Source: a virus
DNA: 22,232 nt
IMG/VR virus record: IMGVR_UViG_3300037804_000543
Span: 1-22,232 of that record
Reading direction: 5' to 3' (one strand)
Positions within the stretch are counted from its first letter, which is position 1. Every line of letters starts with the position of its first letter. Positions 21,746 to 22,232 of this stretch are shown piece after piece. The notes under the pieces are model-generated. The model ran no database searches. It was not told where the DNA came from and worked only from the letters and a program-made list of their open reading frames with translations. The translations under genes and the position numbers were made by a program.

Positions 21746-21928
21746 TTAAGGCCTCCAATTCAAACTCCACTTGAAACTCCTAACAGAGCTAATTTCCTCC
21801 TGTTTCTCTTTGGGTAGGCACGACACGCAAGAACGAAGATTACATTGCAGCGTGTCGATTAAAACTAAAAGCTCTTCAACCTCCTTGCCCTTATCGGACA
21901 ATTGTTTCCTCAACATCTTATCAGACAT
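21746..21928 (-). CDS. small hypothetical protein (60 aa)
   Basis: A 60-aa frame 9 nt after the stop of the nucleotidyltransferase. It starts MSDKMLRKQLSDKGKEVEELL, has a short amphipathic helix, a cysteine-rich middle (CNLRSCVSCLPKEK) and a basic aromatic end. A second ATG (MLRK) is an alternative start. Close spacing and same strand suggest it is co-transcribed; no family recognised. The 131-nt gap downstream holds no gene I can support. Confidence 0.55.
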   Translation of the reverse strand: MSDKMLRKQLSDKGKEVEELLVLIDTLQCNLRSCVSCLPKEKQEEISSVRSFKWSLNWRP

Positions 21929-21937
21929 TCGTCAAAT

Positions 21938-22232
21938 CTATTCGGGGCGCCATCCAGGCTCGCGCTTTTGACTCTCATCAACCGCTTGGCCGTCTTTGTT
22001 TATCTTGCCTGCTCTAATTTTCGTTGCAGAAATATTTTGCAATTCCTTCGAAAGTTCTAACTGTTCTATGTTATACCCAACAGTTCTTCCGTAGAAAAAA
22101 TCAGTAATATTAGGAATTTCAATAACTTTAACTTTATCCCCAAACTCTTTGCATGCTGACATAATGTTATTTCTCACTTGATTAAAATCGTAAGGATTAG
22201 ATTCGTCAATTCCAGCCACATCCCTTAGGGCT
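21938..22232 (-). CDS. nucleotidyltransferase, 3' end only (5' partial)
   Basis: The C-terminal part of a nicotinamide-nucleotide adenylyltransferase/cytidylyltransferase-like protein; the frame stays open to the right edge, reading ALRDVAGIDESNPYDF before the GTG at 22219, which is not the true start. Family signs are LRD...NPYDFNQVRNNI, KVKVIEIPNITDFFYGRTVGY and the closing motif ISATKIRAG, equal to ISxTxxR, which holds the nucleotide triphosphate. Phages carry such enzymes for NAD salvage or sugar activation. The catalytic HxGH part is outside the window. Distinct from the gene at 19182. Confidence 0.75.
   Translation of the reverse strand, partial: ALRDVAGIDESNPYDFNQVRNNIMSACKEFGDKVKVIEIPNITDFFYGRTVGYNIEQLELSKELQNISATKIRAGKINKDGQAVDESQKREPGWRPE

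Noticed and set aside
1-22232. CRISPR array, tRNA, rRNA, insertion sequence or integrase
   Set aside because: No regular spaced repeats, cloverleaf-like sequence, transposase or recombinase motifs were seen by eye on either strand.

Overview
The window is part of a tailed-phage genome (Caudoviricetes-type), AT-rich and probably aquatic. Head genes run on the minus strand in near-classical order: large terminase, portal, prohead protease fused to a scaffold-like region, probable decoration protein, HK97-like major capsid protein, then two small head or connector candidates. No integrase, tRNA, rRNA, IS or CRISPR array was seen, so nothing marks it as a prophage. The host is uncertain. One secreted protein (19625-20668) resembles the TIGR02597 family that I associate with Verrucomicrobiota, and its neighbour (20712-21614) has the look of a host surface protein, so a Verrucomicrobiota host is a reasonable hypothesis.

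Layout. (1) 1-1706, plus strand: the 3' part of a large von Willebrand A (MIDAS) protein, convergent with the head genes. (2) 1703-8122, minus: head module, split by a strong hairpin terminator (2591-2622) just after the capsid gene. (3) 8175-15556, minus: PhoH ATPase, membrane-anchored GAF-like protein, zinc-ribbon protein, sigma-like protein with a four-cysteine insert, tandem-HTH protein (possible small terminase), short UDP-glucose/GDP-mannose dehydrogenase, C2H2-ERCC4 nuclease, a small overlapping gene and the large terminase. (4) 15604-19622, plus: an accessory block with two very short genes (57-aa lipoprotein, 48-aa membrane protein), a coiled-coil protein, two cupins, an NAD-dependent sugar epimerase/dehydratase, a lipoprotein with a Cys/His/Glu hydrolase-like pattern and an HIGH-type nucleotidyltransferase. 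(5) 19625-22232, minus: two secreted host-like proteins, a 60-aa protein and the 3' end of a second nucleotidyltransferase.

How it fits together. The dehydrogenase, epimerase, ManC-type cupin and nucleotidyltransferase suggest activated-sugar synthesis for glycan decoration of the host surface or virion. The most striking non-coding signal is a short motif, GTGTAATA or a close variant (GTGTA core), lying 7-19 nt upstream of nine start codons on both strands, usually where no Shine-Dalgarno is visible. It resembles a phage-specific -10-only promoter that would give very short or absent leaders. The sigma-like protein at 13124-13843 is the obvious candidate reader. Two divergent copies form an inverted repeat between phoH and the plus-strand block.
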